NCBI GenBank assembly: GCA_029747585.1 | Contig: JAPEVF010000184.1 | Location: forward strand, 7,297 to 71,296 | DNA from: Pleurotus djamor | Lineage: Eukaryota > Basidiomycota > Agaricomycetes > Agaricales > Pleurotaceae | Reading direction: 5' to 3' | Length of the DNA: 64,000 bases | Shown here: positions 11,508 through 23,366 of the stretch, piece after piece | How positions within the stretch are numbered: position 1 is the first letter of the stretch | Layout: the number at the start of each line of letters is the position of its first letter | Program-made: the position numbers and the translations under genes | Notes under the pieces: model-generated | Seen by the model: the letters and a program-made list of their open reading frames with translations, nothing else | What the model was told of the DNA's origin: nothing | Database searches by the model: none

Positions 11508-14500
11508 ATGACACTCAAATCGATCTCGTCGGGTTGGAGCTTTACCCAGATAGGCGGCGGAGAGGGTACTAAAGAAGGTGAATGGATTGATGTCTCCTCG
11601 TTCCCTACAACTGTGCATGTCGAGTTGTTGAAGTTGAAGAAAATCCCCGATCCTGTGAGTTCTATGTCGCTGAAGAATTGCCGCTTGAAATGACTTCGCG
11701 AGCGTAGTTTATTGGCTTGCATGAGTGGGATGTTCAATGTGCGTGGACTTGATCGCTCATTCATCATACTAAATTCGATTCTAATACGATGACAAGGGGT
11801 TGGGGAGAGTCGTTGGGCGTTCAAGACAACCTTCAAAGTTACTGAGTCAGAATACAGCGCCTCTCACGCTGATCTTGTCTTTGACGGACTTGACACCTAT
11901 GCAACCGTATACTTGGTTGGTTCCACCCCAACCCCAATTGGCTACGTCTGTTGCTGACATTTGCTTGTCCAGAACGACACGAAAGTGCTAGAGTAAGTTA
12001 GGTGACCCGACTTTTTGTCCCAATCTGAAATGGCATCTACGCTAGCACGGACAATCAATTCATAGCGTACCGTGTTTCCGCGAAATCTTTGCTCAAAGTT
12101 GGATCCAACACCTTGTCGATTGAGTTTGATAACGCGTTCAAGAGGGTGTGATATCACCCTTGCCATTGCATCACGATTAAACTGACTTCTCCTCGCTAGG
12201 GCCGTGAGTTAGAGAAGAAGTACGGCAAACTGAACCTTTGGAATGGCGATTCTAGCCGGCTTTATGTCCGCAAAGCACAATACAAGTAAGTCCTTTCCCA
12301 TCTCCCTGGCATTTATTTGTTGGATTCTGATTTATTGGTAATTAGCTACGGCTGGGACTGGGGTTAGTCGCAATGCTGGACAATAGAATTGTAACTCATC
12401 ACTGGCAACAGGCCCAATATTGATGACCGTTGGACCATGGAAGCCGATTCGCCTCCATACGTACGACGTCAGGATAACGAACGTACTCATCAATTCATCC
12501 GTCTCGGAAAGCCTCGATACCCAAGTTGATGTTACTGTATCCATCTCAGAGGCAAAAGGCTACCAAAGTTCTGTTGTCATCACAAAGCCCGACGGAAGCG
12601 TTCTTACGGAGCTGACTGGCACTCCGGTTGAGGATGGGATTGCATCCTCGCACTTCTCTTTCAAAGCGGGCGACCTCGATTTATGGTTTCCAGTGGGGCA
12701 CGGCCAGCAACCTATCTACTCTGTAGACGTGCAGGTGAAAGATCAGGTAGGTTCTTCCTAGTCTAAAAACGAGACGGAAGCCTTACTTATGTGTGTACCA
12801 CAGAGTGGCCAAATACTTGCTTCTGCCAGCCAAAAAACTTCATTCCGCAGAGTACGAATTGTGCAGAATAAACTGGTCGATCAGGATGGACTCAGTTTCT
12901 ACTTCGAAGTCAATAATATTCCCGTGTTCTGTGGAGGTATGCACACACTCTGACACCGTTGAACTGTGTCTAACCTTGCCGTCTTGTTAGGCTCCAATTG
13001 GATTCCAGCCGACTCGTTCCTCACCACGTAAGGTCATCTCCAATCCCTTGCTTCGCGTGCTATATCGTTGGATTAGGATGACAGAACAACGCTATCGTTC
13101 ATGGCTCCAATTAATGGTCGATGGTAACCAAAACATGGTTCGAGTCTGGGGCGGCGGTATCTACGAAGCCGATGACTTCTACAATATCTGTGACGGTGAG
13201 TTTTGGCGGTTTCAAAAGTTCATTGATACTTACCCACTTTCTTAGAGTTGGGATGTAAGAAACAGGCAACTTTCAAAATACGTCCGTTTTTTCTGACCAT
13301 CCAAACTAGTGCTTGTTTGGCAAGACTTCATGTTTGGGTGCGGCCAGGTGCGCTGTCCGTCATCTAGCTAGGGTTTGAATACTAACACGTTTCTCGGTCT
13401 CAGTACCCGGCCCATGATGCATTCGTTGAATCTGTCCGTGAAGAGGCCGAGCAAAATGTCAAGCGTCTGCGCCACCACCCTTCCGTCGTCATCTTCGGTG
13501 CGTTGGCGATCGATTGATCAACGTGCTGGTTTCCTCATAGCGCTTGTTCATTATTAGCCGGAAACAATGAAGGTGTCCTATCTCGTCGACCCTTATTCCT
13601 GTTCATCAAACTAATTACCGGCCCGTGCAGATTATCAAGTTGCGGAATCATTGAATCTTGAACTTGACTATTCAGACGAAACCTCGGACTTCAGGAAGAC
13701 GAATTTCCCCGCTAGATACATATACGAACGAGTAAGCTTTTCGTTGTTATTCGGCCGTCGGATGTCGTTACCCACCGGATGTTTTGTGCAGATTCTACCA
13801 GAAGTTGTGGAGAAGCATAGTACAATATACTATCACCGCGCCTCTCCTTACAGTGGTCAGGGAAAGCCTACAACTGACAGAACCTTGGGGGACATTCACC
13901 AATGTATGTATTGCACCATCGATTCGCAATTGTTTCGTGATGAGACGCGTCTGTAGGGAACGTTTGGCATGGTACCCAAGAGCCATGGCACAATTGGGAC
14001 ATCTTAGCCGGCCGCTTTGTTTCCGAGTTTGGAATGTAAGTGCTTCGATATCCCACATCCGTTTGAGAGGTACCTATATGCGCTTTCTCTAGGCAGGGGT
14101 ATCCAAATATTCGGACAGTCGACTATTGGATTGGAGAGGACAAGTCTGAAAGATTCCCCCAGTCAAGGTGCGTTTGGTCGCTCACGAATCCAGGAACTTG
14201 ATGGGAACACCACCCCCAGAACCAATTGCAACCACAATAAAGCAGATGGTTTCGAACGTCGTTTGGAAGTTCGTAAACTAAGCTTCCCAATAAAGTTTCT
14301 TCACTCACAACCTCCGGTAGCTTTATCTGATGGAGAACTTCAAGCATGCGTTCGACATGGAAAGGTTCGTTGCGTACCTATGGCGGTTTTAACGATGTTC
14401 TCATGGTATTTGTAGCTACGTGTACTACACACAGATCATGCAAGCTGAAACTCTGGCGTCGGCGTATCGGCTGTGGAGGAGAAACTGGAAGGGACCTGGC

Positions 14501-15351
14501 AAGGAGTATACTTCTGGGGCCCTCGTGTGGCAGGTAAAAAAATCACTGCCCCTTCTCGAATACAAGCTCAAAGCGCCACTGCGTAGATCAACGACTGCTG
14601 GCCAGTAACATCGTGGGCTATTGCCGATTACTTCGTGCGGCCAAAGCCTGCCTTCTTTAGCATAGCCCGAGAGCTCCGTGCATTCACTGTGGGCCTTACT
14701 CGCAAAGAATACAAGACCTATCCGGACGATACATCGGCGGCAATATTCACCATTGAGACCATCTTCGAGATCTGGGCAACCAACAGCTCTCTTAGCGAGA
14801 AGAAAGCCAGCCTTGAGGTCACTTCTTTCGATCTGCACTCGGACTGGAGGGACAAGTGGTCAAAAGAAGTTACGCTGGAGCCGAATGCGAGCACCGAGCT
14901 TTACCGAGGCGAGCTTGCAGGTCTACCAAAGAGGACAAAGTTGAGCGATGTTCCTAAAACGATCATTGTATCGGCCAGGCTGCTCGACACCGACGGTACT
15001 GTCCTCGCGCGCTATGCTAACTGGTGAGTAGAGAATCGCTTCATCGGCACCGAGTCGTGTAGGAATTCCCGGCTGAATCGTTCCACCCCCAGGCCCGAAC
15101 CATTCAAGTATATCAACTTTCCCTCCATCGAAGAAGTAGGGTTCAAAGCCACGGCTTCTTCGGGTGGCGAGGTTGTGGAGTTGTCATCTTCGCGGCCTGT
15201 GAAAGGGATCATACTTGACGTAGAGGGTGAGGATGTCCAATGGGGTGATCAGGCCATTGATCTTGTGCCCGACGACCCTCAGACTATCACGGCCAAGGGT
15301 TTGCATGGCAGGAAAATCAAGGTTCGGTACCTAGGGGATGGGACAGCCTGA
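11508..15351 (+). CDS. Beta-mannosidase, glycoside hydrolase family 2
   Basis: Exo-acting beta-mannosidase that releases mannose from manno-oligosaccharides of plant hemicellulose or N-glycan cores. The gene has many introns (at least fifteen). The start at 11508 gives MTLKSISSGWSFTQIG with no signal peptide, so an intracellular enzyme of the fungal MndB kind is likely. The sugar-binding domain has FIGLHEWDVQWVGESRW; the central part has YNYGWDWGPILMTVG (about 12345-12430) and MVRVWGGGIYEADDFY (13136-13190). The acid/base region reads HPSVVIFAGNNED, with the Glu of NNE (about 13560-13630); the nucleophile region is RFVSEFGMQGYP (about 14010-14110), with the Glu of SEFG. The Ig-like C-terminal domain (14640-15340) ends ...YLGDGTA at TGA 15349-15351. 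About 850 residues, normal length. Both catalytic Glu are present. Confidence 0.87.
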
Positions 15352-15787
15352 CCAATTGAGGGCGGGGATAAAACAAATGCAGCGGAGGTAAGAGGGCTTA
15401 TTTGTATATATGAAAGAAACTGTATATCAAAGTCAATGTCTATGTTGGTTCCAACCAACCAAACGTCCCCATGCGACGCCTGCCTGAGAAGAAATGTACA
15501 AACGGAGCCACGAGATTACACCAGGGTGGAGTTATGATATCAATAAATTAGGAAGTGACACGAGAGGAGGAGAGGGGGAGATATGTTGTACAACTTCCGT
15601 GAAGACGCGTAAGGCGGTTGGCCGGAACCATACGGCGTGTCAAGGGAGAAGAAGAGAAGTCTAGTGTGATGCAAATAGTGGCGCGATATTGAGTTGATGA
15701 TGCAGCGGGAAGAATGACTGATAGCGACGGAAAATCAGGGTTGGAGACCGAAGAAAGTAAGGGCGACACGGTTGGCGGGCGCGGAAT
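15352..15787. other. Intergenic region between convergent genes
   Basis: Holds the 3' flanks of the beta-mannosidase and the Rheb gene. No coding signal supported. Confidence 0.45.
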
Positions 15788-16649
15788 CTACATGATGATG
15801 CAGCCGCCCTTTTGAGGCTCGGATTGCGAAGTCGACGGGGAACGTTTTTCAATTTCTCCGAGACACAGCTCAAAGACTTTGGCTGAAAGGGACATCTGGA
15901 GTTAGTGGCTCGACTAGACGCTAAGCCAGGGTACGAACCAACGTTGACGTTATTCTTTGCGCTAGTTTCCAGCCAGGCGGCCCCATGCTTCTTAGCGAGC
16001 TCTTCGCCTTCATTAGGCTGGACTTGTCTGTTACCAATACTGTGAGATGGTATTCAGGATGCAAGGGAAAGGAATCAAAGCCAGAGGGCGTCTGTGGTCT
16101 AGCGACGACGACGCCACGCCTGGTTATGAAGCAAGACACACACCTTGACTTCAGGTCAGACTTGGAGCCCACAACTACGCAAGGAATGTCCTCGACGCCG
16201 CAAAAGTCGATGATCTTGTCGTATATGATATCTATCATGTTGAAAGAGTTTCTTGAAGCTACCGAGTAGACGAGCACAAAGCCATGTATGCCGATAGCGT
16301 GTTTGGCATTGAGAATCGAGTACTCGTCCTGAAAGAGAGCTTTAGTGGGAAGGTCTTCATGGAAACGAGACTCCGGACTTGCCTGGCCTGCGGTATCTAT
16401 GATGTCGCAGTCGTACTCGACGCCGTTGAGTTTGATGGACTTTGAGAAGTTCGTCTCGATGGTGGGGTAGTATGCCTCGACGAAATGGTTCTCGATGAAC
16501 TGCACGACGAGAGAGGACTTGCCTTGGGGGTCATTAGTACGAAAGGCATATGACGTGCAGGGATAGGAGGACGGGGGCGACTGACCGACTGAACGGGAGC
16601 CCAAGACTGCAATTCTCTTTTTCTTGAGGAGGTCGCCGGCGGAGGGCAT
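15788..16649 (-). CDS. rheb: Rheb-type small GTPase
   Basis: Ras-family GTPase of the Rheb group, activator of TOR kinase at endomembranes and a link between nutrients and growth. The start at 16649 gives MPSAGDLLKKKRIAVLGSRS; after an intron (about 16519-16583) the P-loop is completed as G-S-R-S-V-G-K-S, with the Arg typical of Rheb instead of the Gly of Ras. The effector region reads YYPTIETNFSKSI, switch II DTAGQDEYSI (joined over an intron at about 16331-16389), and the base-specificity motif appears as VVGSKSDL. The fourth exon carries AKKHGAAWLETSAKNN. The C terminus is KGGCIIM, a CaaX box for farnesylation, ending at TAG 15788-15790. About 190 residues, normal. Functional residues are all present. 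Confidence 0.9.
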
Positions 16650-19600
16650 GGCAGCGGTGGTGGTGGTGGTGAAGGAGAGAGAGAGGGCGACGGGGTCGAG
16701 GCAGAGGATGGGAGGAAAACCAAAGTGGATTGCTCGTATATTTAAAACCCGAGACAATATAAATGGAATGCAGTGTGGCCGCTTGGGCGCCTATATGCAT
16801 TTCCCTAACAGCTGCCGAATTGGGGGCCTTTTTTCTACGGTGCCACTTTGCCATTTGTTTTCCTCCCCAAATCCCTCATCCCTGAGCGCGTCCTCCTCCT
16901 CGAAAAAGGCTAATCAAATCACAGGAATTCTCGAATCACACGGCCTCCATTCGTCACCACCATCTTCGACGATGCACCGTCCAGTCAGCACGGCCAGCGC
17001 ACTTGCTCGCGTNAAGGTGTCTTGTGCACAGTAGTCCGAGGTAATCCAGGACTCTTCTGTTGGCCACGGATCTAAACTTGCCTTTCATTTCGCAGACCAT
17101 CTTTTTTCTCACTGCTAGATGTTAAATGGGAACATTGGACCGAGTCCACCCTTGCTTACGTCGTAGTCACCGCAGTGTGAACCACCGTGCCTTGCTTCAT
17201 CGAATATCAGAGAACATTTTTACGACCATCCAAGAATATCGAAGCGATACGCTTGGTCACCAGGACAGTCTGGTAGACACTTCCCGCCGGCGTCATAGAC
17301 TATACCAGTTGCGATCATGATCACCTGTTTTTCATCTCCAAAACATGCGTGATCGGCGATATCGAAACCAATAGCTGGACCTATGTACGTCCACAAGCCT
17401 GCCCAAGATCAGATGCTTTGATTGTAAAAGCCCCAGGTACCGGTATTCTATCGTTATCGATCTTCCGGTCCACCTGGGTTAACCGTACGCACATTGAATA
17501 GAATCGAATAATCGAAGCAAGGAAGCCCATTCAAATCCTGGACAGATAACCTGAGGCCAAGCAGCAGTTGGTAGCTATCACGTTACGGCGAAACAGCACG
17601 GTTGGTAGACTCATTACGCTCGTTGTAAATCATCAGCCCATCTGGACATCATGCACTTGTAATTTCCAGATTTTCAGCGTGTGTTCCTTGGTGCCACGCG
17701 AGACAACCATTACGTTCGTACAACGTCTATGGTCGGAGGGTCCTCGGTTCGTTCCTCAAGGGCTCGCTGCTCCAAGGAACCGGTGACACGTCTTCCCGGT
17801 GCTACTTTTGGGCTCGCAGCTTGTACCAAGGNCTTGCCAATTGGCTCCTCTATCCTTCANGCTTTCTCGANGTACCGTCCAATCATTGGGACCTCAATGT
17901 GAACCAATGGGAGCAGTTACATCTTCCCCCACTGGAGCCCCTCACCCCCGTGTCAACGTCTCCACGTCCCCACGATTATCCGAGCTTTATTAAGTTGGCG
18001 TGTCGTATTCATTTATGTCATAACCATCTGAAGCCACGCCCAAGTGTACTCTAGCCCAACCGTATAATAAGCAACTTCTCTTATTCGGCAAGGAGGTTCC
18101 AATGATTCCACAACGTTATGCGGGGACAGACGGGCTCACAACTNAGGCCACTTGAGCACATGAATATTCTGCCGGCCCGACTTTTCATCCTCCCTGAGAA
18201 ATGTCCTGTGGCGACGGTCTTGCTCTTGGAAGCGGCTACTTCTAGAAACAACGAAACGTAGCAAGCTCATGGNCACGATACGCTTCTGGCTGTCTCTGGG
18301 AGTCTCAAGCTTCATTGAGCATTCTGGTACTCATCGATGCGATTTATAGCGACCGGGAGGCACATGGTATGCCGTACGAAGACTCCCNCTTGTCCACGTC
18401 CACNTCAAACGCTCTAATGGCTCGCCGGCTGTAAGATGGATTACCGCTACNACTTTACGTCGCGGGGGTCCGTGCATCCTTCGTCGGCGACCCGAGCACT
18501 GGTAGAGGGAATGAGAGGGAAGGCCGGCGCCCGCGAACGAAGTGCGCCTATTCATAGACGGTGTGTACCGNACAATTACCCAGAGTCAATAACGAGGCAT
18601 ATTATAATGAAGACCCCAAAAAGCGAATCAGTGTGAGCTCTCAAAACTATTGATCCTTCTCACCAAGAAATCAACATCCGGCAATGTTGTGAACATTCCA
18701 GCCCTGATAATCACGAAAATCATCACTGTCGTCCTTGAACTCCTTACTAGCCTAAAACACTNCTCGAACTCTGAGCCGGAGGACTTCTCATCCCCATCGG
18801 AACGCCTTGGAAATACATCAGGCCTCAAACTCCTGTCGCTGGCTTCCCTTGCGCTTGCGTTTGAGAAGGGAAACCACGGACGGATCAAAGCTCGAATAAC
18901 AATGAAATACCTCGTTCTCCTCCAACCCTTCAAGCCTCNCAGGCGACGCTTCACCTNTCCGCGGCGATTCTGGNNTATGTTGAGCGACCCCCAATCATCN
19001 NTTCNNNGAAACCAACTTCAGGCTGGCAAGAATTATCTTACACTTTCCTTGCCCTATCCCCGACCGGTGCCGGTTCTAGTGCTTTCAAAACGCAGACAGG
19101 GAAGACGTTTCGCTAAGGACAAGTAACTCAGAATGTCCGTGTCGGCATTCGTCTTTGCGTGATGGGNACGGTCATGGAACCTTGCAAATCGGACCTAGTG
19201 ATAGGAGTCTCCACGGGCNCNNANCNNNNNNNTAAATTCTTCGTGGATGCAGAGCCTGTGCAAACCGATGGGGAGTACCCGGAGAGTAATACCCTCTGGG
19301 CTATGTGTGACTACGCGTCAGGCTCCCCGTCATTAGTCACGATCTCCAAGTGTACCGTTACGGCAACAGTTAGGTCCAAGGCCGTGGATAGTCCGGAATG
19401 AAGATGCCTATNATCTAACTCACGCTCTCTCCTGGCCTACGGCATAGCCGTTCGGTGGATACTTTGGCCGCACAGAGCGAGCACACAGTCTTTNNTGGTC
19501 TGCCCCTGTTTTCGGACAGGAGTCGAGTTGTTTGATCGGATGGATCAATTTACTCTCCGTCGCCTTCTCTGATGTCAGTGTCTCCGTCGCCAGTCGATTT

Positions 19601-20205
19601 GCCACAATTGCACCCGCTACGTCCTGCTCTCTCGAGAAACATGGAACTGCTCAGTTAGGAGAATCTGGCTGGTTCATCGTCTTCATAAGCACCTGCGTCA
19701 TTGACCTTTTCACAATACCGCATCGAAGTTGCAGCACTTCGGGCATCGATGGCTGAGCGTCAGGCACTGTGGAAGCTTCCAAGAAACTCATCCGGTTTAC
19801 TAGAAAAGTGTCGTATAAACTCCCACTATTTACGTCGCAGTGGTTCCAGAACAACATTCATCCGAGTTTGGATGAAAGTTGCACGCTCTGGGCGTCCAGT
19901 CCACCATGGACTGAAGGACAAATATCTCNTNCGAACACAAATGAGAAAATATCACTGTTATACAGCAGTCGTTACCGGAAAATTCTAAGTACAGCAAATA
20001 TGCGACGGAGTCTCTTCTCGGGATGCAGACGCACATGCGGACGGAAGAATCGCGAAATTGGTGAGGCTGGAGCACACGGGGCGTAGAGTTCGCGCACGAA
20101 GNTAAGAATGCTTCTCCAATTCCCTTCGCCCCTCTTATATAACTAGCTTGCGGCCCAAAGTCCCTCTTTGTGCATCGTCCCCGTAGCTTCAAACGTTCGT
20201 TCGCC
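16650..20205. other. 3.5 kb low-quality stretch without recognised genes
   Basis: Over 30 unresolved bases lie between 17013 and 20102, in a spread pattern and in a cluster at 19219-19232. Short open frames (for example 18650-19126 plus, 19159-19401 plus, 19830-20231 minus) carry no motif I can name and are broken by stops without good intron sites. It may hold decayed genes or repeats, or simply poor assembly. The first 60 bases and the TATTTAAAA near 16738-16746 belong to the Rheb promoter. TATATAA at 20136-20142 with CCAAT at 20116-20120 is a plausible promoter for the next gene. Confidence 0.4.
20136..20142 (+). promoter_or_regulatory. TATA-like box of the DUF6534 gene
   Basis: TATATAA about 64 bases ahead of the ATG at 20206, with a CCAAT sequence 20 bases further upstream. 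Position fits a core promoter. Confidence 0.4.
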
Positions 20206-22543
20206 ATGCCGGCCGCCTTCCAAGTCGACAANACGTATGTCTGTCCCCCCTTCCTGATATCGGATGGCTGACTCGTTTCTTAGGATGGGCGCAGCCCTCA
20301 TCGGCTCTATTTGTGCAGCCATGTAAGTCGCACGTCAAATCAAAACAACTTCGACTCAAGAGTAAAAATGATGGCAGGCTCTATGGCGGTATGTCTTTCT
20401 GATTCTTCGACTTTGGCATCGACTAAACTCTTTTCGGAAAACAGTTTCGAGTATCCAGACATGGTACTACTTTGATCGTTATGCGACGGTGGGTTTGATC
20501 GATGCTATTACGCGGTCGAGGGTTTGAATATTTCGCGTTCTAGGATATGTGGTACATCAAATATCTTGTTTGTGCCGTCCCGAATACTTTCCGCTCCCTC
20601 TTCTGTGGCTCATTCTAGGCCTCACCCGATAGGTCGCTGGCGTCTGGGTGTTCGACACCATACACCAAGCCCTCATCACACACACCGGTCAGTTGACACG
20701 ACTCCTTTCCGATAAACCCCTTCTCTGACAACCTCCCTAAAGTCTATTACTATCTTGTCACACATTACGCGGACCCAGCTGAGCTAGGAAAAATAGTCTG
20801 GTAAGCTCAAATATACTCACCGGATGGTACTCAGCCTAATCAACCCTAGGAGCATCCTCGTAAGATGCCCTCCTCACCTGTCCCGAACGCTGACTTAGAA
20901 GATCGCAGGCCGAAGTCTTGTTTAACGTAAGCTAAGCTCGTCCTCTCACTCCGCTAACTCGATACTCAGATCGCTTAACCTTCTTCAGAGTCTCATTTGC
21001 CTTCTGGTACAAGGCTTTTTGGCAATGCGTGTTTGGAGAAGTCAGTTTCTCTACATTCTTCAATGTTTTCACGGATGACTTATGATGCTTCAGTGAGCAA
21101 CAAAAACAGACCGTTAACATTCGTTGTGGTAAGTACTTGGCCACCCTTGTTTTTGGTGGAGCGGATAGTTCATCGGACCTGCAGGTTTGCCTCGTGCTAG
21201 CGGAATTTGGTACGTCAGTTAGGCTTCGTCTCATGGAACATTGCTCATCCTCGTCATCTTTCCAAGTTTGCTCTGTCGGTTAGTTCCTCCACTTCCCGCC
21301 ATCGTTTTGACTCGGATGCTCAACTCACTCTACGATAGCTTTCACAGTCAAATCGTACGTGGTTAGGTTACCCGATTAGCCCCTTCTCTTCTGACCAAAT
21401 TGCGCATCCATCAGGCTAGGGCTCAAAAACCATACTTGGGCGGAGCTTGGTGAATTGAAGGTTTGGCGTTAGCGACTCTGCTTTGGCAGTTTCCAAGCTC
21501 ACATGGTCGCTTTTCTATGGGGGACACGTTTCTAGGGTCTCTCGATGACAGTAAACATCCTCGCAGCTGCAGGTGACGCGCTGATCGCTGCGTCGTTGGT
21601 TTACCTTCTGCAGCGTTCTCGCACTGGGTTCAAAAAGTGGGTTCATTTCCCTGATTTAATTGAAAGTGTCTTATCTTGGCTGATCACGTCTTCCACTTTT
21701 CCTTACTTCCCGCCCAACTCCATCCCGGTCCCTGTACCACGTTACCTCGATTTCGCGACGTTCTTCGGTATCAGGTCCGATACGATGATCAGTCGANTGG
21801 TGCGTCTATCTTCTTCTTTGGACTTCGAAACCGATGAGCCTCCATGCCAATTTTCTTCGTTTCTTATAGATCGTATTTACAGTCAACACAGGCTTGTTTA
21901 CTTCCATATGCGCTTGCGCCTCTCTCGTTTCGGTGGGTGCATTCAATTCGACACTTGTNGCATGGAGCCATGTGGTGATGCTGAACGTCCCGTTTTGACA
22001 GATTCTCGTATGGGGGAATACACTGATCTATGTTGCCTTTTACTTCAGCTTGGGTCGATGTGCGTTCATCTGTTCATCAAACTATCCTGATTTTCATTAC
22101 CTCCTGTCGACCACGAGGGGTGGCTGTTATTCTGTACCGATATGGTCAAGAGCTGATCTTTGGCGTTTTCTTGGTCTAGTGTACTCCAATTCCCTGTTGG
22201 CGACGCTCAATGCNAGGCAGGAGATCCGGAGTCTCGCGGATGAGTGTGACACGCTCTCCCTGTCCTTTCGCAGCGGACCGAGCTCTTTCACCTCAGCCTC
22301 AAAGGTACGCTATATTAGTGCTTTTTCGTGACCCGTGTGCTCACCGCTTGCTTTTCATACAGCAGAAACCCACTAGCATCTCCATCCTGATCGATCGTAC
22401 CCATGAATTCTCTCGGGACCGTGCATTAACTGTGACGGACTCGGAAACTGATGTCCAGGTTCGTGTGCTTGCTTTCTATTCTGGCTCTTATCAAACCGCT
22501 CCTTCGTCAACAGTCGCCTGTCACTGACAAGGAAGATGTTTGA
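20206..22543 (+). CDS. DUF6534 multi-pass membrane protein
   Basis: Integral membrane protein of a family that is greatly expanded in mushroom-forming fungi and has no proven function; the arrangement of seven helices resembles a receptor. The start at 20206 (MPAAFQVD) leads to MGAALIGSICAAMLYG, then SSIQTWYYFDRY, MWYIKYLVCAVWVFDTIHQA and YYYLVTHYADPAEL, split over small exons. The DUF6534 core follows: AGDALIAASLVYLLQRSRTG, SDTMISR, a span with FTVNTGLFTSICA at about 21870-21910, and NSLLATLN.RQEIRSLADE near 22190-22240. A Ser/Thr-rich cytosolic tail ends ...SPVTDKEDV at TGA 22541-22543. At least ten introns. N at 21797, 21959 and 22214 each obscure one codon. Family assignment is firm from the LIAASL..LL..SRTG motif; individual splice sites are less sure. 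Confidence 0.75.
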
Positions 22544-23366
22544 GGCCTCGCGGCGGGGCCTCGAGGCTGGCCTGCATCTGACGGGATTTTTTAGGTTTGG
22601 GGTTGCCATATATCCTCATGCACCAAATAAGATACCTCCCGATGGAACGGANCCACGGACTTGATAAAAGACTATCTATCGTTCTTGCTTTCTTCTTCTC
22701 AGCTTGTAGTATTAGCTTTTGGTGAATGTCTTGTTGGATTGCTTGTAAAATTGTGCACAGTAGAAGTTTGTTCTCGCTCGGTGAATGTATGAATAAGATT
22801 TGGTTTTGCCCCTTCCTTACCCTCCTGAGTGGCGTTTGAGAGTGGTTCGCTTCCTGCTTGCTCCTTGGTCCGTCATGCAAGATGTCTTCCTCAAAGTCGA
22901 ATGATCTGCCTCAGCCAACACGTTGTCGATAAAGGACTTTGTCAGAATGATGATCGCCCTCAGCGTGGCCTGGCAAGATTCCGTGACTGATCTCCAACGC
23001 CGTATTATTCGCACTGTTCGCGTCGACAGGACATGTGCCTTGAATCTGAACGGCCTGAAACAGCAGGAAGTTTTCCCGTTTTCGCTAGCACGGTATCTAG
23101 GTGACCGGGTGGGCCTAGATACTTCTAAGTTGGACGGCCCCTGGGTAGTAATCCTTGACATTAACGTCTCTCGTTAGCTCAGAGTTGGGATGGGCCTTCT
23201 TTTTTTCGTCCCCCCTCCGTATCTAGGATTACCCAGATTAACTAGATTTTTTTTACGATTTCCGCGGTTTTTCCCAAGTTGTCAGGCAAATACGAGATCA
23301 ATATTTAAATGAATCCACAGGTGCGCCAAGGTGAGTCCCTCGTCATTCCCCTCCCCTCTGCTTACC
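22544..23366. other. Intergenic, one weak open frame only
   Basis: An 84-codon plus frame at 22923-23177 has no family resemblance and no clear promoter. T-rich sequence at 23200-23270 may be a terminator or promoter tract. Nothing else seen. Confidence 0.4.

Noticed and set aside
11324..11836. 170-codon minus-strand frame
   Set aside because: Antisense to the first exons of the beta-mannosidase and without recognisable motifs.
16397..16854. Pro/Ser/His-rich frames on minus over the Rheb start
   Set aside because: Shadow frames of the Rheb first exon and its pyrimidine-rich leader.
22923..23177. 84-codon plus-strand frame between DUF6534 and P450 genes
   Set aside because: No homologue in memory, no intron or promoter support, length compatible with chance.
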